A DNA stretch of 64,000 nucleotides, taken from Streptomyces sp. G44 (GTDB taxonomy: Bacteria > Actinomycetota > Actinomycetes > Streptomycetales > Streptomycetaceae). The stretch covers positions 62,001 through 126,000 of the forward strand of contig NZ_JAFEXF010000004.1 of assembly GCF_016905445.1 (NCBI RefSeq), written 5' to 3'. This document shows, one piece after another, positions 8,545-20,574 of this stretch. Both the position numbers and the translations under genes were made by a program. Every line of letters starts with the position of its first letter. Position 1 is the stretch's first letter. The notes beneath the pieces are model-generated. The model worked only from the letters and a program-made list of their open reading frames with translations, was not told where the DNA came from and made no database searches.

Positions 8545-9204
8545 ATGTCCACAGTCATGATCATCGTTCTGATCGTGGTCGTCGTCGTCCTCGCCGCCGC
8601 CGCGTTCGCCATGCTGAGCCGCAGGCGCCAGAACGGAGGCGGCGGCAGCCTCAAGCGCCGCTTCGGCCCCGAGTACGACCACGCGGTCGCCCGGCACGAC
8701 GGCGACACCAAAGCGGCCGAGCGCGACCTCAACGAGCGGGTGAAGCGGCATGGTTCCCTGCGGCCGCAGCCGCTGGAGCCCGCCACGCGCAAGCAGTACT
8801 CCGACCGCTGGAACCTCGCCCAGGAGCGCTTCGTCGACTCCCCGCGCGAGGCCGTGACCGAGGCGGACCGGCTCATCGCCGAACTGGCGGCGGCCCGCGG
8901 CTTCCCCGACGCCGGACACTACGAGGACCAGCTGGACGCGCTCTCCGTGCACCACTCCACGCACGTCCACGGCTACCGCAGGGTGCACCGCGCGGCGCTC
9001 GACACCACGGGCTCCGAGGAGGGCCGCGCCGGCACCGAGGAGATGCGCGCGGCGATGGTCGACGCGCGGGAACTCTTCGACGCCCTCATCACGGACGAGC
9101 CCGACAGCCGCCACGCCGCCGGCTCCGGCAAGCACCTGTCCGGCAAGCACACCACCGGCAAGCGTTCGCACGGCATCACCGGAAGGGGAGTCCAGCATGG
9201 CTGA
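8545..9204 (+). CDS. Membrane-anchored protein with a single N-terminal helix, unknown function
   Basis: The 219-residue protein begins with one hydrophobic helix (residues 4-23, MIIVLIVVVVVLAAAAFAML). The soluble domain carries WNLAQERFVDSPREAVTEADRLI (about 89-112). The C-terminal tail is rich in His, Gly, Lys and Ser (GKHLSGKHTTGKRSHG). The downstream gene overlaps it by 8 bases and repeats the motif FVDxPRxAVxExD, so the two proteins share a core and probably act together. The ATG at 8545 is preceded by GGGAAGG. I do not recognise a characterised function. Confidence 0.75.
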   Translation: MSTVMIIVLIVVVVVLAAAAFAMLSRRRQNGGGGSLKRRFGPEYDHAVARHDGDTKAAERDLNERVKRHGSLRPQPLEPATRKQYSDRWNLAQERFVDSPREAVTEADRLIAELAAARGFPDAGHYEDQLDALSVHHSTHVHGYRRVHRAALDTTGSEEGRAGTEEMRAAMVDARELFDALITDEPDSRHAAGSGKHLSGKHTTGKRSHGITGRGVQHG

Positions 9205-9655
9205 CACCGCTATGCCCCACACCACTCGGACCGACGGCACTCGGACCGACGGCACTCGGCCCGGCGGCACGCAGCGCGACAGCGCTCGGACCGACAGCGC
9301 CCTGTTCCCGCCCGAGGAACGCGACAAGCTGACCCTGCGCCTCCAGAACGCCGTCAGCGGCTTCGTCGACGGTCCGCGCGGCGCGGTGGAGGAGGTCGAC
9401 CACGTCCTGGAGGAGGCCATCGCCCGCCTCTCGGACACCCTGGCCGAACGCCGCCGCGTCCTGCGCTCCTCCTGGCAGACCACGCCCGCCCAGCCGGCGG
9501 CCGGCGACGGCACCCCGGCCGCCGGCGTCGCACCCGGCGGCGCTCTGGCCACCGAGGGCGCCCCCGCCCCCGAGGCCTCGGCCACCGACACCGAACAGCT
9601 CCGCCTGGCGCTGCGCGACTACCGCGAGACGGCCGAGCGCCTGCTGCGGCTCTGA
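9197..9655 (+). CDS. Small soluble partner sharing the FVDxPRxAVxExD motif
   Basis: The 152-residue protein overlaps the preceding gene by 8 bases, so the two are probably translationally coupled. Residues 44-70 (LRLQNAVSGFVDGPRGAVEE and following) match the core motif of that upstream protein. The N-terminus is a decaying repeat of TRTDG. The C-terminus is a short helix (LRLALRDYRETAERLLRL) after an Ala/Pro linker. No membrane segment is present. It looks like a duplicated and diverged cytosolic version of the domain; function unknown. Confidence 0.7.
   Translation: MADTAMPHTTRTDGTRTDGTRPGGTQRDSARTDSALFPPEERDKLTLRLQNAVSGFVDGPRGAVEEVDHVLEEAIARLSDTLAERRRVLRSSWQTTPAQPAAGDGTPAAGVAPGGALATEGAPAPEASATDTEQLRLALRDYRETAERLLRL
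9224..9298 (+). repeat. 15-bp in-frame tandem repeat, five decaying units
   Basis: ACTCGGACCGACGGC occurs twice in a row (9224, 9239). It continues in the same phase as three degenerate units at 9254, 9269 and 9284. It encodes TRTDG-like pentapeptides at the N-terminus of the small coupled gene. Being a multiple of three, copy changes would keep the frame. Confidence 0.7.
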
Positions 9656-9686
9656 CGCCGGAGCGGCCGTACGGCAGGATGGCGGC

Positions 9687-10013
9687 ATGAGCATCGTGAA
9701 GATCAACGCCCTCACCGTCCCCGAGGAACAGCGCGAGGTCCTGGAGAAGCGCTTCGCGTCCCGCGCGGGCGCGGTGGAGAACTCCGACGGCTTCGAGTGG
9801 TTCGAGCTGCTGCGCCCCATCGAAGGCACCGACCAGTACCTCGTCTACACCCGCTGGCGCGACGAGGCCTCCTTCCAGGCGTGGATGGAGGGCCCGATGA
9901 AGGCCGCGCACCAGGGTGGCGGCGAGGGCGGCGGCGAGCGGCCCAAGCCGGCCGCTTCCGGCTCCACGGTCTGGTCCTTCGAGGTCGTCCAGCAGGCCGC
10001 GCCCAAGAGCTGA
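9687..10013 (+). CDS. MhuD/IsdG-type haem-degrading monooxygenase (ABM domain)
   Basis: The 108-residue protein aligns without gaps over its first 75 residues with mycobacterial MhuD. Shared blocks include VKINA, LEKRFA, AVENS and FQAW. The three residues needed for haem cleavage in MhuD (Asn7, Trp66, His75) fall at exactly the same positions here. After His75 there is a Gly-rich insertion (QGGGEGGGERPKPAASG) before the last strand. MhuD-type enzymes open haem and release iron without CO. Family membership is secure; the haem substrate is inferred from the conserved triad. It lies 31 bases after the coupled small-protein pair and ends in a strong terminator. Confidence 0.85.
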   Translation: MSIVKINALTVPEEQREVLEKRFASRAGAVENSDGFEWFELLRPIEGTDQYLVYTRWRDEASFQAWMEGPMKAAHQGGGEGGGERPKPAASGSTVWSFEVVQQAAPKS

Positions 10014-10029
10014 CCAGCGCGATCCGTAC

Positions 10030-10063
10030 GGCGCCCCGCGAGCCAATTCGCTTGCGGGGCGCC
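10030..10063 (+). terminator. Hairpin terminator after the haem monooxygenase gene
   Basis: Arms GGCGCCCCGC (10030-10039) and GCGGGGCGCC (10054-10063) pair perfectly. The stem extends inward by about four more pairs, including one G-T, to a 6-base loop. It lies 17 bases after the stop codon at 10013, and a short T-rich stretch (TCCTTGT) follows. Confidence 0.8.
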
Positions 10064-10088
10064 GTCCTTGTGCCCGCAGAATGACGCC

Positions 10089-10613
10089 ATGACCGAAGTC
10101 CATGCCCCCGCCGTCCCCTGGTCCGTCGCCCCCGAGGCGCACGACTCACCCGTGGCCGCCGCCCTGTGGCGCGCGTACTACACCGAGGCCAGCGACCGCT
10201 GGTACCTGCTCCACGAGGGCCGGAGGACCGACCCCGGGGAACTGGAGCGCGAGGTGGCCGCCGAGACCGGGGCGGACCTCGCGCCGCCGGGCGGGGTGCT
10301 GCTGGTGGCGCGCCACGGCGGAGAGCCCGTCGGCACGGCGGGCGTACGGCTCCTCGACCCGGCGACCGCCGAACTCACGCGCGTCTTCCTCCGCGAGGAC
10401 GCCCGCGGCAAGGGCGGCGCCTCCGTCCTGCTGGCCGCCGCCGAGGACGCGGCACGCGCGCTCGGGGCCGGGCAGATCGTCCTCGACACCCGCAGCGATC
10501 TGGTGGAGGCCCGCGCGCTGTACTCGCGGCACGGATACGAGGAGATCGAGCCGTACACCGAGGGCCCGTACGCGGAGCACTGGTACGGCAAGAAGCTGAC
10601 TCCCTCCCCGTGA
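10089..10613 (+). CDS. GNAT-family N-acetyltransferase
   Basis: The 174-residue protein has the GNAT core. Motif A is VFLREDARGKGGASVLLAAA (about 98-117) with the acetyl-CoA loop R-G-K-G-G-A. It is followed by IVLDTRSDLVEARALYSRHGYEEI, the usual strand and helix 4 region. It should transfer an acetyl group from acetyl-CoA to an unknown amine. The ATG at 10089 is chosen over an upstream in-frame TTG because it matches the family N-terminus. It is convergent with the DHA2 exporter, 23 bases apart. Confidence 0.85.
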   Translation: MTEVHAPAVPWSVAPEAHDSPVAAALWRAYYTEASDRWYLLHEGRRTDPGELEREVAAETGADLAPPGGVLLVARHGGEPVGTAGVRLLDPATAELTRVFLREDARGKGGASVLLAAAEDAARALGAGQIVLDTRSDLVEARALYSRHGYEEIEPYTEGPYAEHWYGKKLTPSP

Positions 10614-10636
10614 CCCGCGCGAGGTGCCCGGGAGGC

Positions 10637-14517
<3,881 letters not shown>

Positions 14518-14558
14518 GTCCCGTGGTCGGGACGGCCGCCCCGGGTATACGGCTCTGC

Positions 14559-15890
14559 GTGAAAGATCTCCGCACCACTCCGCAGCCCCCGAACGCCCCG
14601 ACGGCGCTCAAGAAGGCCCTGACCACGCCGCTCCTCTACTTCTTCATCCTCGGAGACGTGCTCGGCGCGGGCGTGTACGTCCTGGTCGGCCAGGTCGCCG
14701 CCGACTCCGGTGGCGCCGTATGGGTGCCCCTGGTCGTGGCGCTGTGCCTGGCGCTCCTGACGGCCGCCTCGTACGCCGAACTGGTGACCGCGTACCCGCG
14801 TGCGGGTGGCGCTTCGCACTACGCGACGCTGGCGTACGGGCCCTTCGCCGGGTTCCTCGCCGGGTTCTGCATGCTCGCGGCCGGCATCGTGTCGGTCGCG
14901 GCGCTGGCCCGGGGGTTCGCCGGCGACTACCTCACCGAGTTCGTCACGCTTCCGGTGGTGCTCGTCGTCATCGTCTTCCTGGCCGCCCTGGCGCTGCTGA
15001 ACGCACGGGGCATCCGGGAGTCGACGCGGGCCAACGTCGTCGCCACCGTCATCGAGGTGAGCGGGCTGCTGCTGGTGATCGGGCTGGGCGTCTGGATCGT
15101 GCTGCGGGGCGACGGCGACCTGGGCAGGCTGACGCAGCTGGGCACGGACAGCCACGGCCCGGCCGCCGCCGTGCTGAGCGGGGCGGTGCTCGCGTACTAC
15201 TCGTTCGTCGGGTTCGAGACGTCGGTCAACGTGGCCGAGGAGACCCGCGACCCGCGGCGTTCGTATCCGCGGGCGCTCTTCGGCGCCCTGATCACGGCGG
15301 GTGCGGTGTACGCGCTGGTCGGGGCCGCCGCGGCGGCGGCCGTGCCGACCGAGAGGCTGGTCTCGTCCAGCGGGCCGCTGCTCGAAGTCGTGCGGGAGGC
15401 GGGCGGTGTGCCGACGGAGCTGTTCGGCGCCGTCGCGCTGGTGGCGGTCGCCAACGGCGCGCTGCTCACCGGCATCATGTCGTCGCGCCTCGCCTACGGC
15501 ATGGCGCGGGACGGCCTGCTGCCGGGCTTCCTGACGAAGGTGCTGCCGGGCCGGCGTACGCCGTGGGCCGCGATCGCCGTCACGGCGGCGCTGTCCCTGC
15601 TGCTGGCGCTGACCGGCGACGTGGCGACGCTCGCCTCGACCCTGGTCCTGCTCCTGCTGGTCGTCTTCTTCATGGTCAACACCGCGACCCTGGTGCTGCG
15701 CCGCCGCGACACGTCCGCACGGCCGGACCACTTCCGCGCACCGACGGTGGTACCGCTCCTGGGCGCGGCGTCCTGCGTGGCGCTGGCGACACAGATCGAG
15801 CGCGACGTGTGGCTGCGGGGCCTGATCGTGCTGGCGGTCGGCGCGGTATGCGGCGCGGTGGCGGCGGGACGGCTACGACGCAGGGCGTGA
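14559..15890 (+). CDS. APC-superfamily amino-acid permease
   Basis: The 443-residue protein has about 12 hydrophobic segments. The first helix, LLYFFILGDVLGAGVYVLVG, carries the G-x-G-V/I unwound substrate site typical of APC permeases. YYSFVGFETSVNVAEET is the conserved helix-6 region with its acidic follow-on. It probably imports or exchanges a small amino acid or amine. The GTG at 14559 is chosen because it lies near the expected N-terminus; a GTG at 14523, six bases after the previous stop, is also in frame. The 148 bases after this gene hold no gene. Confidence 0.85.
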   Translation: MKDLRTTPQPPNAPTALKKALTTPLLYFFILGDVLGAGVYVLVGQVAADSGGAVWVPLVVALCLALLTAASYAELVTAYPRAGGASHYATLAYGPFAGFLAGFCMLAAGIVSVAALARGFAGDYLTEFVTLPVVLVVIVFLAALALLNARGIRESTRANVVATVIEVSGLLLVIGLGVWIVLRGDGDLGRLTQLGTDSHGPAAAVLSGAVLAYYSFVGFETSVNVAEETRDPRRSYPRALFGALITAGAVYALVGAAAAAAVPTERLVSSSGPLLEVVREAGGVPTELFGAVALVAVANGALLTGIMSSRLAYGMARDGLLPGFLTKVLPGRRTPWAAIAVTAALSLLLALTGDVATLASTLVLLLLVVFFMVNTATLVLRRRDTSARPDHFRAPTVVPLLGAASCVALATQIERDVWLRGLIVLAVGAVCGAVAAGRLRRRA

Positions 15891-16038
15891 GGCCTGCGGG
15901 GGGGGGTGAGGTCCGCTATGGCCTGAGGGGCGGGACGCCCACGGTGGCCGCAGGGGCGTCACACCCCTGCGGCCAGACGACCCCTTCCAAGCGCAGCCCC
16001 CGGCCCCAGGCCGGCCCGTTACGCCCCGGCCCCCCGTG

Positions 16039-16731
16039 TCAGCCGAACGTGAGCCGTATCCGGCCGTCCCCCGCGTCCGCGACCCCCACGCCCGTGAGGT
16101 CATCCACATGCACGGTCGGGCCGAACGCGGCGGCGCGCGGGCCGACGCCCACCACCCGCATGCCCGCGGCCTGCCCCGCGCGGATTCCGGCCTCCGAGTC
16201 CTCGAAGACCACGCAGTCGGCCGGGTCGCACCCGAGGGCCGCCGCGCCCTTGAGGAACCCCTCGGGGTCCGGCTTGCTCGCGCCGACGCTCTCGGCGGTC
16301 ACCCGCACCTCCGGCAGGGCCAGCCCGGCCGCGGCCATGCGTCCGGTGGACAGCGGCACGTCGGCGGAGGTGACGAGCGCGTGCGGCAGGCGGAGCCGGG
16401 CCAGTGCGGCCATGAAGGCGGGCGCGCCCGGCACCGGGACGACGCCGTCCATGTCGGCGGTCTCCGCGGCGAGCATCTCGCGGTTCTCCGCGTGGTTCTC
16501 CGCCATGGGCCGGCCGGGGAGCAGCACCGCCATGGACGCGTAGCCCTGGCGGCCGTGGACGACCTTGATGACCTCGTCGAAGTCGAGTCCGTGCCGGTCG
16601 GCCCAGCGCCGCCAGCAGCGCTCGACGACGGCGTCCGAGTTGACGAGGGTGCCGTCCATGTCCAGGAGGACGGCCCGGGCGGTCAGTACCGGGCCGGCCT
16701 GCGTGGCCGTCATCGCCGCTGTCGACGTCAT
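16039..16731 (-). CDS. HAD-superfamily sugar-phosphatase-like hydrolase
   Basis: The 230-residue protein shows motif I LLDMDGTLVNSD with the Asp nucleophile, motif II LVTSADVP, the motif III lysine in SKPDPEGFL, and motif IV VFEDSEAGIRAG. This is the beta-phosphoglucomutase/sugar-phosphatase subgroup with a small alpha-helical cap. It likely removes phosphate from a sugar or polyol phosphate. The ATG at 16731 is used because GGAG lies 8 bases upstream. The 170 bases between it and the GDT1 gene hold no clear signal. Confidence 0.85.
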   Translation of the reverse strand: MTSTAAMTATQAGPVLTARAVLLDMDGTLVNSDAVVERCWRRWADRHGLDFDEVIKVVHGRQGYASMAVLLPGRPMAENHAENREMLAAETADMDGVVPVPGAPAFMAALARLRLPHALVTSADVPLSTGRMAAAGLALPEVRVTAESVGASKPDPEGFLKGAAALGCDPADCVVFEDSEAGIRAGQAAGMRVVGVGPRAAAFGPTVHVDDLTGVGVADAGDGRIRLTFG

Positions 16732-16901
16732 CGACGTACTCCAAAGAGCCGTGGGGGTTCCGCGAGGGAGAATCAAGGCGGCTCCGCCCGCCGGTCAGGG
16801 AGTACGGGCGGAGCCACTTTGTTCCTGCACGGTACAAAACGAGGCCGCCAAAAGCCAACGCCGCAGGTCACAGGGGTCAAGGCCCGCGAAACCGGGCAAC
16901 G

Positions 16902-17480
16902 TCACGCAATCGCCTCGTACAGGCTCCAGACGCCGAGGCCGAGCATCAGCAGCGCCGCGATCTTCGTGATGAGCGCCAGCGGCACCCGCTTCATCAGCGC
17001 CTTGCCGCCGACGATGCCGATCCCCGCGACCGCCCACAGCGCGAGCACGGCGCCGAGGCCGACGGAGAGCGGGTCGTCGTAGCGCGCGGCCATGTTCGCG
17101 GTCATGATCTGCGTCAGGTCGCCGAACTCGGCGACCAGGATGAGCATGAAGCCCGCCCCGGAGACCTTCCAGAAGCTCTGGTCCTCGGGCTGCCTGACCT
17201 CTTCCTCCTCGCCCGCGCCCTTCAGGAGCAGCATCGCGGCGCCGCCGAGGAAGAGGACGCCCGTCAGCGCGTGGACCAGTTGCTGCGGGAGCAGGGTCAG
17301 GACGCTGCCCGCGGCGACGGCGAGCACCACGTGGACGGTGAAGGCGGCGGCGACACCGGCGAAGACGTACGAGGCGCGGTAGCGCGTGCCGAGGACGAGC
17401 CCGGCCAGGGCCGTCTTGTCCGGCAGCTCGGCGAGGAAGACGACGCCGAAGACGAGCGCCGTCACACTGAAGCTGATCAA
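16902..17480 (-). CDS. TMEM165/GDT1 (UPF0016) family cation exporter, probable Mn2+ transporter
   Basis: The 192-residue protein has two repeated hydrophobic halves, each carrying the family signature: ELPDKTALAG in the first (about 17-26) and EFGDLTQIMTAN in the second. A charged cytosolic loop (GEEEEVRQPEDQ) separates them. Eukaryotic and bacterial members move Mn2+ or Ca2+ out of the cytosol. The TTG at 17480 is chosen because GAGGAA precedes it and it sits at the family N-terminus. The long leader carries a yybP-ykoY-like aptamer, which strongly favours Mn2+ as substrate. Confidence 0.85.
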   Translation of the reverse strand: MISFSVTALVFGVVFLAELPDKTALAGLVLGTRYRASYVFAGVAAAFTVHVVLAVAAGSVLTLLPQQLVHALTGVLFLGGAAMLLLKGAGEEEEVRQPEDQSFWKVSGAGFMLILVAEFGDLTQIMTANMAARYDDPLSVGLGAVLALWAVAGIGIVGGKALMKRVPLALITKIAALLMLGLGVWSLYEAIA

Positions 17481-17593
17481 GGGTTCCTCAATCGGTCGGG
17501 GCCGCCCCACCGAGAGTGTTCCACCGCTTCGCACGACACCTCGGCATGGCAGCACACAGGAACGCACGCGGACGCGCACGTCGGGCACTGCTT

Positions 17594-17697
17594 GCCGAAG
17601 GTCTCGCTGGCCTGCCCACAGGGCCTGCCTCCGGGCGCCGGCTCAGACGAGCTGAGCAGTATGTCGACGGTCCGGCGAAGAGCTACTCCCCTTCTGC
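17594..17697 (-). promoter_or_regulatory. yybP-ykoY-type (Mn2+) riboswitch aptamer upstream of the GDT1 gene
   Basis: Read on the minus strand, this 104-base leader element opens with GCAGAAGGGGAGTAGC and closes with AGCGAGACCTTCGGC. GGGGAGTA near the 5' side and GCGAGACCTT near the 3' side are the two conserved blocks of the yybP-ykoY RNA. The outer bases pair as P1 (GCAGAAGG with CCTTCGGC, one mismatch), as in the family. About 113 bases separate its end from the TTG start, room for an expression platform. Known members sense Mn2+ and often precede this transporter family. No other gene is seen between 17481 and 17939. Confidence 0.8.
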
Positions 17698-17939
17698 GCC
17701 CCCCATCGTACGGGACGGCGCACGACCGGCGGCCAGGGACTTTCGGCCCGCGCCGGAGTGACGCGGATCACTGAAAAGCAACTCCCGTCCCACCCAATGC
17801 ACCTGACGCCGCGCCAGAACCATTGAACTCTGTACCTGATTGACGCGACCCTGTCATCAGACGCTCATCCCTCCGCAACCGAGCCCCGCAAGCATGACCG
17901 CCCCACCGGCCAACCGCCCCCCGTCCCAAGGGAGTTCAC

Positions 17940-18590
17940 ATGTCCGCTGTCTACGCGCGTCGATACCGCCCTGCCGCCCTCGGCGCCACCGCCCTGCTGG
18001 CCTGCACGGCCGTCCTCGCCACCGGCACCCCCGCCCAGGCCGCTCCCCCGGAGCCGGTGAGCGCCGCCACCGCCCGCGCCTACCTCGGCGAGCTGACCGT
18101 CAAGGCGGAAGGTTCCTCCGACGGCTACAGCCGCGACAAGTTCCCGCACTGGAGCACGCAGTCCGGCACCTGCAACACCCGCGAGGTCGTCCTCAAGCGC
18201 GACGGCACCAACGTCCAGCAGGACGCCAGTTGCGCGGCGGTCTCCGGCACGTGGAAGTCCCCGTACGACGGCGGCACCTGGACCGCCGCGTCCGACGTCG
18301 ACATCGACCACGTCGTCCCGCTCTCCGAGGCCTGGAAGTCCGGCGCGAACAGCTGGACCACCGCGCAGCGCCAGGGCTTCGCCAACGACCTGGCCCAACC
18401 GCAGCTCATCGCGGTCACCGACAACGTCAACCAGGCCAAGGGTGACCAGGACCCCGCCGAGTGGATGCCGCCCACGGCCTCGTACCACTGCTTCTACGCC
18501 CGCATGTGGGTGGACGTGAAGCACCACTACAAGCTCACGGTGAACGCCGAGGAGAAGAGCGCCCTGAGCTCGGTCCTCAGCGGCTGCTGA
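17940..18590 (+). CDS. Secreted HNH-family nuclease (DUF1524/GmrSD-like)
   Basis: The 216-residue protein starts with a Sec signal peptide (basic RRYRPA, hydrophobic core, cleavage near PAQA-A). The mature part has DVDIDHVVPLSEAW (about 119-132), the catalytic His of the HNH motif. LAQPQLIAVTDNVNQAKGDQ supplies the conserved Asn, and DPAEWMPP closes the domain. It is probably an extracellular nuclease for scavenging or competition. Two cysteines near residues 76-100 and two near the C-terminus could form disulfides. The ATG at 17940 follows AAGGGAG. Confidence 0.85.
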   Translation: MSAVYARRYRPAALGATALLACTAVLATGTPAQAAPPEPVSAATARAYLGELTVKAEGSSDGYSRDKFPHWSTQSGTCNTREVVLKRDGTNVQQDASCAAVSGTWKSPYDGGTWTAASDVDIDHVVPLSEAWKSGANSWTTAQRQGFANDLAQPQLIAVTDNVNQAKGDQDPAEWMPPTASYHCFYARMWVDVKHHYKLTVNAEEKSALSSVLSGC

Positions 18591-18678
18591 ACCTCCGCGC
18601 CCCGGCCGGACACGCCGGAATCAACCCGCCCGCCTCCGTCGTTCCGTACCGTACGGGGCGACGGAGGAGGGTGATCAC

Positions 18679-20415
18679 GTGGCACGGCTGCGCCTTGGTC
18701 CACTGCTGAGGTACGTCGACGGCTCCGCGGCGACCGTCTGGGTCGAGACCGACCGGCCCTGCGCCGCCGAGGTGCGGTGCGCGGACGGCGCGCGCGGCTC
18801 GGCGCGCACGTTCCGGATCGCCGGCCACCACTACGCCCTGATCCCGGTCACCGGCCTGACGCCGGGCACCGAGACGGCGTACGAGGTGCGGCTCGACGAT
18901 ACGGGTGACGTGGACGGCACGGGTGACGGGGACGGCACGGGTGGCACGGACGGCACGGGTGACACGGACGGCACGGGTGACGCCGACGGCACACGCACGG
19001 TCTGGCCGCTGCCCGGCTCCCGCTTCCCCGCCAGCACCATCCGCACGCCCGCCGGGGACGGCGCCGACGCGCTGCGCGTCACGTTCGGCTCCTGCCGCTG
19101 GGCCTCGCCGCCCTCCGGTGAACCCGACCCGGTGGGGCCGGACGCCCTGGACACCCTCGCCGCCCGCATCGCCGCCGGCCCGGACGGGGAGCGCCCGGAC
19201 GTCCTGCTGCTCCTCGGCGACCAGGTGTACGCGGACGAGACCTCCAAGGCCACCCGGCGCTGGCTGGCCGCGCGCCGGGACCTCGACGCTCCGCCGGGGG
19301 CCCAGGTCGCGGACTACGAGGAGTACACGCACCTCTATGACGAGTCCTGGCTCGACCCCGAGGTCCGCTGGCTGCTGTCCACCGTGCCGAGCTGCATGGT
19401 CTTCGACGACCACGACGTGATCGACGACTGGAACACCAGCGCGGCCTGGCTCGCCGAGATGCGGGCCACGCCCTGGTGGCGCGAGCGCATCCTGAGCGGC
19501 CTGATGTCGTACTGGGTCTACCAGCACCTCGGCAATCTGCGCCCCGACGAGCTGGCGAGCGACCGTGTGCACGCCGCCGTGCACGCCACGCCCGACGGCA
19601 CGGACGCGCTGCGCGCCTTCGCCGCCGCGGCGGACGCGGACCCGACCTCGGCGCGCTGGAGCTACCGGCGGGACTTCGGCCGCGTACGCCTGCTGATGGT
19701 CGACACGCGCGCCGCCCGCGTCCTGGCGGAGGACCGGCGCGCCATGCTCGACCCCGGCGAGGCGCAGTGGCTGCGCGAACAGGCGCTCGACGGCGCGGGC
19801 GGCGTCGACCACCTCCTCATCGGCACGTCGCTCCCGTGGCTGCTGCCGCACCTGATCCATGACGCCGAGGGGTGGAACGCCGCGCTGTGCCGCGGCGAGC
19901 GGGGCGCCCGCTGGGCCCGCTTCGGCGAGAAGCTGCGCAGGCGCTCGGACCTGGAGCACTGGTCGGCCTTCCCGCGGTCCTTCGAGGCGCTGGCCTCCCT
20001 GATCGCCGAGGTGGGCTCGGGCGGCGGCGCCCCGGCGACGGTGTGCGTGCTCTCGGGCGACGTCCACCACGCCTACGTCGCCGAGCCGAGCTGGCCGCCG
20101 GGCTCCGGCCCCGACGCCCACGTCCTCCAGCTGACCTGCTCCCCCGTCCACAACTCCGTCCCGAAGTCGATCAAGCTCGGTTTCCGCTTCGGCTGGAGCC
20201 GCGTGGGCCGGGCACTCGGCCGCCGCTTCGCCCGCCACGCCGGGGTCACCCACGCCGGCATCGACTGGCACCGCACGGGCGGCCCCTGGTTCGGCAACCA
20301 GCTGATGACCCTGACCCTGCGCGGCCGCACGTCCCACCTCCGCCTCGACCAGGCCCGGACGACGCGGGGCGGCGGCGCACGCCTGGAGACGGCGGAGGAG
20401 CGCCGCCTGGCGTGA
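18679..20415 (+). CDS. PhoD-like metallophosphatase (alkaline phosphatase D family)
   Basis: The 578-residue protein has an N-terminal beta-sandwich-like domain. The catalytic domain carries LLLLGDQVYADE, FDDHDVIDDWN (two Asp and a His) and LSGDVHHAYVAE, the metal ligand set of PhoD-like phosphodiesterases/phosphatases. No signal peptide is obvious, unlike secreted PhoD. It is related to the cytoplasmic Streptomyces PhoD-like proteins. An 18-bp tandem repeat inserts a T-G-D-x-D-G run between the two domains. The GTG at 18679 follows GGAGGAGGG. The substrate is not known. Confidence 0.85.
   Translation: MARLRLGPLLRYVDGSAATVWVETDRPCAAEVRCADGARGSARTFRIAGHHYALIPVTGLTPGTETAYEVRLDDTGDVDGTGDGDGTGGTDGTGDTDGTGDADGTRTVWPLPGSRFPASTIRTPAGDGADALRVTFGSCRWASPPSGEPDPVGPDALDTLAARIAAGPDGERPDVLLLLGDQVYADETSKATRRWLAARRDLDAPPGAQVADYEEYTHLYDESWLDPEVRWLLSTVPSCMVFDDHDVIDDWNTSAAWLAEMRATPWWRERILSGLMSYWVYQHLGNLRPDELASDRVHAAVHATPDGTDALRAFAAAADADPTSARWSYRRDFGRVRLLMVDTRAARVLAEDRRAMLDPGEAQWLREQALDGAGGVDHLLIGTSLPWLLPHLIHDAEGWNAALCRGERGARWARFGEKLRRRSDLEHWSAFPRSFEALASLIAEVGSGGGAPATVCVLSGDVHHAYVAEPSWPPGSGPDAHVLQLTCSPVHNSVPKSIKLGFRFGWSRVGRALGRRFARHAGVTHAGIDWHRTGGPWFGNQLMTLTLRGRTSHLRLDQARTTRGGGARLETAEERRLA
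18901..18990 (+). repeat. 18-bp in-frame tandem repeat, five units, in the PhoD-like gene
   Basis: Five consecutive 18-bp units all begin ACGGGTG and end GACGGC. They encode five T-G-D/G-x-D-G hexapeptides between the N-terminal sandwich and the catalytic domain. The period is exact and the copies differ only in the middle codons, so expansion looks recent. Confidence 0.85.
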
Positions 20416-20574
20416 GCGCGGCGGGGCACCCCCTCCCGCCCCACGTGACACACCCCACACCCGGACGTGGATCCTCCGCCGAGGGTTCGGCATCAGGGGT
20501 TCCGGCGGCATGATGATGCGGACCGTCCCCTTCCAGCGTTCGCAAGCGTTCTCTATGCCCCGGGAGTCACGCCT

